Shown piece after piece: positions 1 to 7,647 of a DNA stretch of 13,259 nt. A program made the translations under genes and the position numbers. Numbering within the stretch: position 1 is the first letter of the stretch; the number at the start of each line of letters is the position of its first letter. Source of the stretch: Thermoplasmata archaeon (GTDB taxonomy: Archaea > Thermoplasmatota > Thermoplasmata > Thermoplasmatales > Thermoplasmataceae); NCBI GenBank assembly GCA_021845325.1, contig JAKBRR010000012.1, forward strand, positions 1 through 13,259. The letters run 5' to 3'. Below the pieces are notes generated by a model. The model did no database searches, was not told the origin of the DNA, and was given only the letters and a program-made list of their open reading frames with translations.

Positions 1-797
1 AGGTATTTCATGGGTTGTTCCATGTATCTGTGAATTTACCTTCTTCAACCACTCCATGCACTGAACATTTATGTCCGATATGGACTCAAAGGATTTGCCT
101 GTCCAGAAGTTATATCTGAGATACTTGATTGTGTTTTCGATCTTTTCCTTTGTTTCCGGCCTGTACGGGTAACATAAGCGGATAACAATGCCATAGAACT
201 CTGCGAAGTCCATGAACTTCTGGTTGAACCTGGATTCTGAAGCCTTAAGTTTTCTTTCTATGACGATCTGCTTCATGTTGTCGTATAGGATTGTGTCCGT
301 AAACCCGCCGAAGAATGCGAATGCATTGAGATGCATTTTAATGACATTCTCTGTTGAGATGTCAGTGGTGAATTCAACATATCTCATTCTTGAATATCCC
401 AGGATCATGGAAAAGGCGTAGATTTTCTGTGCTTTCCATCAACATCTATGTGACCGAATTCACCGAAATCAACCTGTGACTGTTTTCCAGGATCTGTCTC
501 ATACCTGTATACTGCCTGTATCCTGCGGTCCTTCCGAAGTTCTGCACAATAGTCTTTCAGTATTGTATATCCGCCGTCATAATCGGTCTTCCTGGTCTCC
601 TCAAGTATCCTGACAGCTGAAAGGTTGTGCTTGTTGATCAGTTCCCTGATCCCCTCTCTGTATGGATCAAGCTTGGAAGCCCTCTTCTTTCTTTTTGGAT
701 CAGGTGTCCCCGTAGCTTTGATCATTTTTCTCACAGTATTCCTGGATATGCCAAGTTCATTTGCGATCTCCCTGTTGCTCATTCCCCTGTCTTTCAT
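1..797 (-). pseudogene. istA: IS21 transposase IstA, frameshifted, 3' end outside window
   Basis: IstA is the DDE integrase-type transposase of IS21 elements and cuts and joins the element ends in the nucleus-free cell's chromosome with help from the ATPase IstB. Residues 7-25 of the first segment form a helix-turn-helix (NREIANELGISRNTVRKM). The catalytic core begins with QVDFGEF, whose first Asp lies at about 468-470. The frame is then lost at a run of four T on the plus strand (423-426), and the next frame continues the same protein. It carries the second Asp in ILYDNMK (280-282) and the catalytic Glu in KEKIEN (136-138). One extra A on the coding strand restores a single ORF from 797 past base 1. 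The ATG at 797 follows an in-frame stop, so the N-terminus is short compared with many IstA proteins. The gene is either a decayed copy or carries a homopolymer sequencing error. Confidence 0.85.
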
Positions 798-856
798 GTT
801 TCATATCATTCTCCAAACCTCCAAGCCGTGTAACTCTGATCCCCATCCACATGAGA

Positions 857-954
857 AAGTGGATCAAAATTAAACCGGCGATCCGGATCGATTTTATTCC
901 AGCGAAAATGCACAATATTCAACCGGCGTTTACATCCTGGCACAAAATGGAACA
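857..954 (-). repeat. IS21 terminal repeats with 24-bp periodicity
   Basis: On the minus strand a CGCCGG/CGCTGG core recurs at a fixed distance. The plus-strand complements end at 880 (AAACCGGCG), 904 (TTCCAGCG) and 928 (CAACCGGCG), so the spacing is exactly 24 bp twice. The outer sequence TGTTCCATTTTGTGCCAGG (954 inward) and the segments near 915 (TTGTGCATTTTCGCTGG) and 867 (TTGATCCACTTT) share the TCCA-TTTTG-GCC-GG pattern. Multiple terminal repeats that bind the transposase are typical of IS21 elements. The repeats lie between the element end and istA, where such sites are expected. Confidence 0.7.
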
Positions 955-960
955 GAAGGA

Positions 961-1428
961 GAAGGTGATGGTCAAAGCTTCATGCAGTGATCTCAATCCA
1001 TGATGTATCTGTGCTCTCCTTTTCAGTTACGGATGATCATGCATGACTCCAGTGAGGGCAGGAAGATACTGGAATCAGTAAAAGGCAGAATACTGATGAT
1101 GTTCTGTAACAAGGGCTATGATTCAAAGGCCATATAAAAAACATTCGGGGAGAATACAGCAATACCGCCCAGGAAGAATGCTTCATCACAATCAAGGGGA
1201 TCACCTTCAAGAGCAGGAATAGTCAGACATATCCGAAAGACATTGGAAAAGGAATGGAAGCACATCCATGAATACGGAAAAAGATGGAATGTTGAGATAT
1301 ACTTCTCAGACATGAAAAGAACAATGGGCGAGATAATCAAGGCCAACAAGCCTGATTACATTCCACAGGAGATTGCGCTTAAGGTTCAGAATTACAACTT
1401 CCTCAGGGAGATGACAAATGCCTATTGA
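961..1428 (+). pseudogene. DDE transposase remnant (IS4/IS5-type), 5' truncated
   Basis: Three frames in succession read like one transposase: KVMVKASCSDLNP (from about 967), then VSVLSFSVTDDHA (about 1006-1050), then HDSSEGRKILESVKG onward in the frame that ends at the TGA of 1426-1428. That last frame has an in-frame TAA at 1135-1137, where a Tyr would fit after YDSKAI. The second acidic residue of the DDE triad appears lost: CNKGYD stands where DKGYD is usual. The final motif, WNVEIYFSDMKRTMGE, keeps its Glu. The 5' part is missing just where the IS21 terminus ends, so it was probably split by that insertion. With truncation, two frameshifts and a stop, the gene is certainly dead. The sequence TTGTGCAACGCAC just after it may be a remnant of the terminal inverted repeat. 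The exact IS family is uncertain. Confidence 0.75.
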
Positions 1429-1495
1429 ATTGTGCAACGCACTAGTTCAGACGTTAATTTTTAAATGTTAGATTCAGTCATTTTTCTCAATAATT

Positions 1496-4400
1496 CTAAA
1501 TGTTGGAAAAGTCTATAGAATCAATGCTTTTGCTTATCTCTATTGTGAGTCTTATCGACTCAACAATTTGCATAAACAGTTCTATCTCTTTTGAGTTTAA
1601 TTTATATTTTAATCGATTTTTAAGCCATTTATCCAATACTTTATAACCGCAGATAGTGAAATCAAATATTTCTTTTGATACCCCAGAGAATACCTGTGTA
1701 TCATTAATATAAATTTTATCATCCTTAAACTTAACATATTTCACCTCATTTTCTCCTGAAATTTCAAAATGAGTCTGAACTGATAATTTTGATTCCATCA
1801 AGTGCAATTCAGTAAGTCTCTTTCCAACATTGGAAACTACTTGGAAGATTTCCAATGACTTTGGTATAGGTATCCTAGGAAAATCAATCTTTAACCAATC
1901 AGCAAATTGAGTTCTATAAGATTTAGAATTTAATACTCCATATACATAGTAAAATACTTCCAGTGGAGAGACATCTGTTTCCAAGTTCGTCCTAAAACGT
2001 TCCAAGATTTTAGGATTAATATTATCAGTCTGTTCACCATTCTTGAACGAATACAAAGGGAATAAGTATGCAACACCTTTGTTGCTTGTAGTTAGTCTTG
2101 CATCTATGAGTGAGTTAGTAACGAAAGCGTGGTTAAATACGCCCTCTGCCACTTGGCGCACAGAAACGAGCCCTACATTTTTTGAAGTCATTTCGGTCAT
2201 GATCTCTTTCCTGGGTCTGCAAATAAAACCTTTGGATTTCCCGGTATAATAGGTATATCTGACATCAAATGGCCTATACAAAATTGGTTGAATATTTTGT
2301 CTAACTGGCCCGCTTGACTTTATATCTTCCTGCGCCAATTTTACTTGCCAATCTTGGGCATCTTTGCCTAACGTATATTTTACTCTAGCTGCTTCTGGAT
2401 CAAGTTCAGAAAATTCATTTATTGTTCGCCAAACTTCTTCCGGATTTTTTTTAATAGTAAGGTCGTCCCTAGCAGTAATTATCCCTACACTATTCGACAA
2501 AAATATATCCACAATTGATGGAGCGTCACGATAATTAGAAGGATCTGTAATTGAAGTTGGTGTGAAAAGATAATAAGGGGGGGCAGGCGCCAAATTATTC
2601 CAATCTAGTGAATTTAAGTTTCCTTTGTCCAGTAATCTATACTTTTCTTCTCGGAGACCCCATAGGTCAGAATAATGAATTACACTTGGATTTCTTCTTT
2701 TTTTGTTCTTAATAAATATCGATATTGACACTCCTTGTTTTATGTCAAAAACGTTCTCATCTTTGGACCCATCAGGGGATCTTTCCTTTTTAGATGAATT
2801 CCCATGCAAGTTAAGGACATATATTTCGTCAAACGATCCCAATAGGGAATATCTCATTCCTCTAAACGTTGGATTATCAAGATACGCATGATTCGTTATG
2901 AATGCTAACACTCCCTCATCCAGTTCATCTATTTTTCTTTGTGCAAATCTTATAAATTTCACATAGTCATCTTGAAGCCACTTTGTGTTCCTTTCATTTA
3001 TATCTTGACCTTCAACTTTGTAATATCCTTCATCAAGACTTCCATCCGCTCTATTGTAGCCTTCTTTCAGTGATCTAGTCATCCAGTCTCCCTTATTGGA
3101 CGACTCTCCAGAATACGGGGGATTTCCCAAAATAACCAATATGGGTTTCTTTTTGATCTCGCTTGCAGCTTTACCTTCTTTTGTGATTTCCTGCATAAAG
3201 GCGTCTAGAGTGCTAGGATTGTTCCCAAAAGGCTTTTCTAAGGTATTGGTCAAATAAACTTGTACTCTACTTTCACCTTCTATGTTCGTCCCCCAGTTTG
3301 AAAGTTGTCTGCTGAGTTTCAGGTGAGCAAGTATATAAGGTGGTATAAGAAGTTCAAAACCATAGAAATCCTTTAAAACGTGAGAATCAATTTTATCACG
3401 AATTAACCCGCCTCTCCCAGTGTAAGACAACTGTAATAGAGAGCGAATAAAAACCAAATTTAGAAATGTACCAGTTCCAGTTGCAGGGTCAAGAACTGTT
3501 ACACTGTCGTCTGCAAATCCGTCATCTTTACCAAATTTGCTTTTAAGAACAGCTTCTACAGACCTAACTATAAATGATACTACTTGTCTAGGTGTATAGT
3601 ATACTCCTCTTGATTTTCTTTTATCCGGATCATATTTTCCAAGAAAGTCTTCATAGAATAATAAGAACGCATCTTTTTCCCGTTCTGACTTATGCCCGGT
3701 TCTTTCAGTAACGTCCTTCAAAGTTGATTCTATGTCTGATTTGTTCATTATGTAACAAATCTCATCCACAATCCATCGCAAATTTTCTGGAAGCATAAAT
3801 CCAGCTTCGTGGAGAATCTTCCTTATCAAGCCAATGCTCTCAGGTATAAATTGCGCAACATTTTCTCTAGTTATTCCTTCATTACCGGGAGATAATTTCC
3901 TTGAAGAATGCAGTTGGTAATACCTACCTAAAAACATTCCATATCCAATCGTTTGTGCATACGCATCAGCACAGTCATCTTCTGTGATGTCTGGCAGGAG
4001 TGTTTGAATCAATTTGTAGAACTCTAAAATACTAGATGTTGTCTCTTTAAATTTCACATTGTGAAGGTCTTTATTGAGTTGATTTTTCGCAAGATCCTTG
4101 AGAAGTTTGCATTTTTTGGCCATTTCTGTCGCCAAGTTTTCAGCAGATTTTATGGTTGGTAAATCAAATTCCAAAAAGGTTTCAAATAGCTTGTGTAAAC
4201 GACCAACTTTGTCATCAGACACGTTCCATCCCTTTTGGTCTGCCTCGTATTTAGGAACCAATTCTACATCTAATATTATAGCCTGGTTTCGGATTAATAG
4301 AAACCTAGAATAGTTTGTTAAGATCAAATTGTCGATACTTGCTGTGTACTTCTTGATTTGTTCACTTTCTAATACTGGCATAAGGTCTGTAAATAAATCT

Positions 4401-4627
4401 TTAGTTTCGATATACCCAATATCAGCACCACCATATCTTGCCTTAAAATCAGGTCTACCAATTGAACTTTCAGCTTGTTTTGCCTCTTCAGTGAGTCTGC
4501 AATTATTGAATGACTTTTCAATTAGATTTTGTAGGTGTGTCCTATAAGACATTTCTGTATAGTCACCTTGTTTGTATGTCTCATTCAGCCGATTTACGTA
4601 CTCATCCAATATTGATCTTTCAACCAT
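1496..4627 (-). CDS. Type ISP-like restriction-modification enzyme (N6-adenine methyltransferase with N-terminal nuclease)
   Basis: This 1043-aa protein likely methylates adenine in a target DNA sequence and cuts unmodified DNA. The N-terminus has a PD-(D/E)xK-like pattern: Pro-Asp at 59-60 and Glu74-Thr-Lys76 in GYIETKDL, so a nuclease role is plausible. A helical stretch leads to the methyltransferase: GVYYTP (341-346), motif I DPATGTGTF (380-388, SAM binding) and the catalytic NPPYS (502-506). The long C-terminal part (about 650-1043) corresponds to the target-recognition region of type ISP and type IIG enzymes. LlaGI/LlaBIII-type enzymes are near 1,550-1,600 aa and carry a helicase-like ATPase; no Walker A or DExx motif is seen here. 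It therefore resembles the shorter, helicase-free proteins annotated as type ISP or type IIG. The ORF is intact, has no partner S or R gene beside it, and follows its own TATA box. The assignment to methyltransferase is firm; the nuclease is likely; the specificity is unknown. Confidence 0.85.
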   Translation of the reverse strand: MVERSILDEYVNRLNETYKQGDYTEMSYRTHLQNLIEKSFNNCRLTEEAKQAESSIGRPDFKARYGGADIGYIETKDLFTDLMPVLESEQIKKYTASIDNLILTNYSRFLLIRNQAIILDVELVPKYEADQKGWNVSDDKVGRLHKLFETFLEFDLPTIKSAENLATEMAKKCKLLKDLAKNQLNKDLHNVKFKETTSSILEFYKLIQTLLPDITEDDCADAYAQTIGYGMFLGRYYQLHSSRKLSPGNEGITRENVAQFIPESIGLIRKILHEAGFMLPENLRWIVDEICYIMNKSDIESTLKDVTERTGHKSEREKDAFLLFYEDFLGKYDPDKRKSRGVYYTPRQVVSFIVRSVEAVLKSKFGKDDGFADDSVTVLDPATGTGTFLNLVFIRSLLQLSYTGRGGLIRDKIDSHVLKDFYGFELLIPPYILAHLKLSRQLSNWGTNIEGESRVQVYLTNTLEKPFGNNPSTLDAFMQEITKEGKAASEIKKKPILVILGNPPYSGESSNKGDWMTRSLKEGYNRADGSLDEGYYKVEGQDINERNTKWLQDDYVKFIRFAQRKIDELDEGVLAFITNHAYLDNPTFRGMRYSLLGSFDEIYVLNLHGNSSKKERSPDGSKDENVFDIKQGVSISIFIKNKKRRNPSVIHYSDLWGLREEKYRLLDKGNLNSLDWNNLAPAPPYYLFTPTSITDPSNYRDAPSIVDIFLSNSVGIITARDDLTIKKNPEEVWRTINEFSELDPEAARVKYTLGKDAQDWQVKLAQEDIKSSGPVRQNIQPILYRPFDVRYTYYTGKSKGFICRPRKEIMTEMTSKNVGLVSVRQVAEGVFNHAFVTNSLIDARLTTSNKGVAYLFPLYSFKNGEQTDNINPKILERFRTNLETDVSPLEVFYYVYGVLNSKSYRTQFADWLKIDFPRIPIPKSLEIFQVVSNVGKRLTELHLMESKLSVQTHFEISGENEVKYVKFKDDKIYINDTQVFSGVSKEIFDFTICGYKVLDKWLKNRLKYKLNSKEIELFMQIVESIRLTIEISKSIDSIDFSNI

Positions 4628-4646
4628 TGAGTGTTGTATTAGTAAA

Positions 4647-4658
4647 ATTTAGATAAAA
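4647..4658 (-). promoter_or_regulatory. TATA box for the restriction-modification gene
   Basis: The minus strand reads TTTTATCTAAAT, centred about 25 bases before the ATG at 4627. That spacing puts transcription start at or next to the start codon, so a leaderless mRNA is likely. No Shine-Dalgarno sequence is seen. Confidence 0.5.
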
Positions 4659-4687
4659 CTAATCCTGATGCATGAAAAAAATGAATG

Positions 4688-4966
4688 TTAAAGTATCGTT
4701 GTCTTTGGATTCTTTAGGAAAAGGAATTTTTCTTCAAACAATGCATTTTGGGAGTTTGCCATTTCGACTTTGTTCCAATGCGATCTTGATCCTAATAGTT
4801 GGTTATGCCTCAAACTCGCTATTCTTGCACTGTACTTTTCATAGTCAGTAAATTCCTTCAGCCTTTCAAATGACCCTTTGCTCTGTGATTTCAGGTCTGA
4901 TATGAACACATTGAATTCATAGTCGGCAAAGAGGACAATTAGCCCGTCTTTCGTTATTGCTTTCAC
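4688..4966 (-). CDS. Hypothetical protein, possibly a fragment of a decayed gene
   Basis: The product is not recognised. The 92-aa ORF starts at a GTG (4966) and reads like real coding sequence, with a hydrophobic stretch LIVLFADYEFNVF near residues 9-21 and then a mixed-charge, probably helical region. The frame stays open for seven more codons upstream (VTSHLNNL) back to a TAG at 4991-4993, and a TAA lies four codons before that. The ORF at 5003-5152 ends at that TAA in the same frame. This could be the C-terminal piece of a longer broken gene, or a small gene of its own. It lies 60 bp upstream of the restriction-modification start on the same strand. Confidence 0.4.
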   Translation of the reverse strand: MKAITKDGLIVLFADYEFNVFISDLKSQSKGSFERLKEFTDYEKYSARIASLRHNQLLGSRSHWNKVEMANSQNALFEEKFLFLKNPKTTIL

Positions 4967-5002
4967 TAGGTTGTTCAGGTGTGATGTAACCTACAGCCTC
5001 TT

Positions 5003-5152
5003 TTACAGTTCGTTTGAAAGCATATTTCTGTAAGTGAGGGACAGGTCGCTCTTGTCCATATGGATTTTTGGTTTAGGGCTCTCATGGTTTATGATTTCAA
5101 CCTTGCATTCTTCCAAGTCCTCGAATTTCTCAGGGAATAAGCCATAGTTCAT
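5003..5152 (-). CDS. Small hypothetical ORF (49 aa), possible gene fragment
   Basis: The product is not recognised. The ORF begins with ATG at 5152, one codon after the TAA that ends the 5156-5530 ORF, and in the same frame (stop, Ser, Met). It ends at TAA 5003-5005. Its start reads MNYGLFPEKFEDLEE and it is acidic, with no membrane segment. After the stop the same frame reads KRL, then TAG, then enters the 4688-4966 ORF. Either it is a translationally coupled small gene or it is a middle piece of a decayed gene covering 4688-5971. Confidence 0.3.
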   Translation of the reverse strand: MNYGLFPEKFEDLEECKVEIINHESPKPKIHMDKSDLSLTYRNMLSNEL

Positions 5153-5155
5153 TGA

Positions 5156-5530
5156 TTATACGTTAATTGGCCATTTGTAACCCTTGTCTATTTCATTCAG
5201 GAAGACCTTTGAAAGATTTGAGGGCATAACAAAAGACTCAGGGCTTTCCTTGAGCCAGTCGTCCCTCAGCGGATAGTTGTAATACCCCATGGAGACATAC
5301 TCATTCTCGTCGTATTCTCCACCCTCAATCTGCCTGGCGGTAAACGTTTGTCTACTGATGGTTCCACCTTGGACTTTCTTGTATCCAGATATTTCCTTTC
5401 CTGCATGGACTAACTCACGCATTTCTGATTTTGGGAATATTGTGGAAATAAGATTGAAATTGATCCTGTATGAAACGTCATTGAGAAAGATGTGGAGGTT
5501 GCTTGAGAGCCCAAAATGGCCATATGCCAT
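5156..5530 (-). CDS. Hypothetical protein, probable fragment of a longer gene
   Basis: The product is not recognised. The 124-aa ORF starts at ATG 5530, but the same frame is open for 19 codons upstream and these also look coding (NLLYLHRGNYYILVTTIVR). They reach back to the TAA at 5588-5590 that ends the next ORF upstream, so the true protein probably began earlier. The body is soluble, rich in Tyr, Gly and Glu (EGGEYDENEYVSMGYYNYP), with no Cys-His motif or membrane segment. It may belong to a mobile-element gene that is now broken. The alternative is a genuine small gene in a compact operon. Confidence 0.45.
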   Translation of the reverse strand: MAYGHFGLSSNLHIFLNDVSYRINFNLISTIFPKSEMRELVHAGKEISGYKKVQGGTISRQTFTARQIEGGEYDENEYVSMGYYNYPLRDDWLKESPESFVMPSNLSKVFLNEIDKGYKWPINV

Positions 5531-5587
5531 CCTGACAATGGTCGTAACTAGAATGTAGTAATTGCCTCTATGCAGGTAAAGGAGATT

Positions 5588-5794
5588 TTAATTGTGCATT
5601 CTGTATGGGCATCTCTTATCAGGTTGCAGTTCCCTGTGTATTGCAGATTTCCTGCATTCGCCTTCCTTTAGGACTTTTGTTAAAATTTCATCCTTGATTT
5701 CCTTTTTTGCGTTGCATAATTTTCTATTGTTCTCCGTGTATAAGATTGCGTACTGATGGATACGGTAGTAATAGGAGCTTACAGGAATAGCCAT
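5588..5794 (-). CDS. Hypothetical protein (68 aa), probable fragment
   Basis: The product is not recognised. The ATG at 5794 comes one codon after the TGA (5798-5800) of the preceding ORF and in the same frame (stop, Gly, Met). The protein is basic and mostly helical in appearance, with a Lys/Glu-rich middle (NAKKEIKDEILTKVLKEGE) and three Cys, too few and too scattered to claim a zinc site. It ends at the TAA of 5588-5590, after which the same frame continues as coding-like sequence into the 5156-5530 ORF. A nonsense mutation in a longer gene explains this better than two adjacent genes. Confidence 0.4.
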   Translation of the reverse strand: MAIPVSSYYYRIHQYAILYTENNRKLCNAKKEIKDEILTKVLKEGECRKSAIHRELQPDKRCPYRMHN

Positions 5795-5797
5795 TCC

Positions 5798-5971
5798 TCA
5801 AAGTCTCCGTGCTATTTGCTCAGCCATTTCCCTAGCTTCATCTTGGTTAGAAACTGCAATTACGGTTTTTCTGTCTTCTATTTGGAAGACTTCTACGTAC
5901 TTCAGGAACATCTTCCTCTGCAGTGGATGAATGAGAATCTTGAGTTCATCATCTACCAACCGGTCAGTCAG
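5798..5971 (-). CDS. Small hypothetical ORF at the head of the same-frame chain
   Basis: The product is not recognised. The frame is open from two TGA codons (5975-5980) to the TGA at 5798-5800. It reads LTDRLVDDELKILIHPLQRK near its start and ends EAREMAEQIARRL, an amphipathic helix. There is no in-frame ATG near the start. A CTG (5971) sits five bases after a GGTGAT Shine-Dalgarno-like sequence, and a TTG (5959) is the other choice. The out-of-frame ATG at 5978 would join the frame if one base were removed, so the original start may be lost to a frameshift. The stop is followed at once by the ATG of the 5588-5794 ORF. Confidence 0.35.
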   Translation of the reverse strand: MTDRLVDDELKILIHPLQRKMFLKYVEVFQIEDRKTVIAVSNQDEAREMAEQIARRL

Positions 5972-6067
5972 GGCTCATCACCTATAATTTTAAGGAAAAT
6001 AAGCCAATGAGCCAATAGTAATGTTTTCAATCGTGTGGGTATTATATTATTAACCATACCATCAACC

Positions 6068-6099
6068 TTGAGGGCCTTAAGTGAGAACCTAACCCTCAA
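6068..6099. repeat. Perfect 7-bp inverted repeat, possible terminator
   Basis: TTGAGGG (6068-6074) is the exact reverse complement of CCCTCAA (6093-6099), with an 18-base loop. It lies directly after the TGA of the minus-strand NUMOD3-like gene, so it may end that transcript. However, the T-rich run (TTTTTT) follows the stem on the plus strand, where no upstream gene is seen. Confidence 0.35.
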
Positions 6100-6351
6100 T
6101 CATTTTTTAATCTTTTCTTCACCTCTAAATACCAGGACTCTCTTGGCAACTATTCCTTGCTCTCTAAGCTTCTGCCAATATTTATAATGACCCTCGCTCA
6201 TCTTTCGTTTAGTCTCATCCTTGAGTGGGCTTCTAGATTTCATCTTCCCAAGGACATTGTTTTCTCTATTTTCCCATGCGACCTTCAAGCGTTCACTCAC
6301 TTTTCTTCTCTTCTTAGGGTCTTTGTGAAGTTCCTTTCTTGCCCTGCTCAT
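6100..6351 (-). CDS. Small basic NUMOD3-like DNA-binding protein
   Basis: This 83-aa, very Lys/Arg-rich protein probably binds DNA. Residues 41-59 (SPLKDETKRKMSEGHYKYW) match the pattern of NUMOD3, a short helical module with a K-x-x-ET-x-x-K-x-S core found beside nuclease domains in GIY-YIG and HNH homing endonucleases. A second, weaker copy may lie at residues 17-29 (KVSERLKVAWENR). No GIY-YIG or HNH nuclease domain is present, so it is either a stand-alone module, a fragment of a homing endonuclease, or a separate regulator. The ATG at 6351 is preceded by a TATA-like TTTAACT about 25 bases upstream. It lies before the run of small minus-strand ORFs. Family resemblance is likely; function is inferred. 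Confidence 0.55.
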   Translation of the reverse strand: MSRARKELHKDPKKRRKVSERLKVAWENRENNVLGKMKSRSPLKDETKRKMSEGHYKYWQKLREQGIVAKRVLVFRGEEKIKK

Positions 6352-6922
6352 TCTTGATTTGGTTTAAGCAGTTAAATTCCATTTGCGTTTTGGTTTTGCT
6401 TCGGCACCCGGTATTTCCATAGATTATTAATACAATCCAATATTACAATTTAACCATTCTAATAAATTTCATAACCCGCTAAAATTCAATCTCTACAATT
6501 AACACCCTGTAATGATTATGGCAACGTAAATCTTCACAGAAGTGATTTTGGTGAATTTTGGGCTTGAGTAATATAATTTATTTACCTATGCCGTTGGTGT
6601 TCAACCTTGAGCTCCCGGTGAAATCGTGGAGCTTGATTTGAGGTCGAGTTAGAACAACTTTCTCATGTATCGTCGTTAATGCATCGTTAACCCGGTAGAC
6701 CAACTGTTTCATTTCCAAGGATATCGCATGTGGAAAGAAATGAAGGTTCTATCTTCACATCAGGCAGAATTGTTAGGAAAATTAACAAAAGATAACAATT
6801 GTAATATGTATCCTTTCATCGATATAAATCCGTAAAGAATCGTAATCTCATTGATATGAAACTATAGTTTTGTCTGGAAAATGAAAATTCTTAAACCCAT
6901 CACATGATATACTTATCCATTT
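6352..6922. other. 571-bp stretch without a recognisable gene
   Basis: No ORF of useful length or coding character is seen on either strand. Two small inverted repeats stand out. AGCTCC and GGAGCT lie near 6611-6634 and could pair around a GC-richer loop. GTTAA/TTAAC lies at 6675-6691. The part from about 6590 to 6720 is richer in G+C than its flanks, so a small structured RNA is possible. No tRNA T-loop or clear C/D boxes were found. The rest is AT-rich and carries TATA-like sequences near 6900-6920, before the broken plus-strand gene. Confidence 0.4.
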
Positions 6923-7647
6923 ATGTTGAATCTGACTTTAAGGGAATTCGATTCCGTCAGAGTAAATTTTGAAAAAGAGGAAAATATGGTCACTTTCTTT
7001 GATATGTCTACTGGACTTTTGAAAAGGGAATTGAAGAATGAAGTCTTTGTATTACTGTTAGCGACTTGGAATTTTGCCAGTTTTAGATACGCAGTAAATA
7101 AATTTGAACTTAATTAATTTGGACAAAGCGTGGAGCACTTTACTTCTATAATTTCAGATATAAAAGATATGTAATTTTTAGATAACAATTTCTTGACCCT
7201 GCCTGAGTTTTCTTTTGCAAAAATTGCTGAACCATTCGATGTTCTGCAGGAATACAAAGTAAACAATGAAGGAAAAATAAACCCAGTAATAGGTTTAACT
7301 AGTGCTTCGAAACTTATGCACCTATTATACCCGAATCTCTTCATAATATGGGACGGCTATATTAGAGGAGAACAATCAAAAGATGCCTACTCGGAAGTTG
7401 AACTCACGCTCCTAAAGTCGGGATGGGTACTGAGAAAATATCATCGCAATGGAGAAGGATACGTTTGTTTTTGAAACAGATGAAGAAAGACTTTGGTTTA
7501 GTTCCATATTATGCGGCAAATCATTCAGGCAAACCATTTACTAAGGCAATTGATGAGGTCAACTATATGGGAATCACAAAACACCTACAAGATGCTGAAA
7601 AGGAAAAAGAGAGGAAGAAAAAAATGGGAAAGAAGAATTACCAGTGA
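6923..7647 (+). pseudogene. Broken gene for a conserved uncharacterised protein
   Basis: One protein of about 240 residues can be followed across three interruptions. The ORF from ATG 6923 stops at TAA 7115-7117. The same frame goes on with coding-like sequence (FGQSVEHFTSIISDIKDM), meets a second TAA near 7172, and resumes through 7193-7474. There a TGA follows a run of five T (7468-7472). One extra T would continue the protein as LKQMKKDFGLVPYY to the end at 7647. The middle holds GLTSASKLMHLLYPNLFIIW followed by DGYIRGE, a pattern I associate with uncharacterised archaeal and bacterial proteins of about 200 aa, without a name. Its role is unknown. The two in-frame stops argue for real decay, even if the frameshift is a sequencing error. 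Its end overlaps that of the convergent 7638-8042 gene by ten bases. Confidence 0.65.

Larger units (their letters stand above)
1..954 (-). mobile_element. IS21-family insertion sequence, istA-side end (partial)
   Basis: The element reads on the minus strand and runs off the left edge, so istB and the other terminus are not seen. Its visible terminus is placed at 954, where the minus strand begins TGTTCCATTTTGTGCCAGG. That has the TG start and the TCCATTTTGNGCC-type end known from IS21-family elements. Internal repeats with a CGCCGG/CGCTGG core follow at 24-bp spacing (see 857-954). The terminus abuts a transposase remnant of another IS whose 5' part is missing (961 onward), as expected if this element inserted into that gene. 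The exact end and the target duplication cannot be confirmed because only one side is in the window. Confidence 0.75.

Noticed and set aside
2043..4547. Plus-strand ORFs opposite the restriction-modification gene
   Set aside because: They are short shadows of the long intact minus-strand gene, with no coding character of their own.
6923..7172. Recoding of TAA as an amino acid
   Set aside because: The in-frame stops in the window include TAA, TAG and TGA, and intact genes use normal stops, so ordinary decay is simpler.
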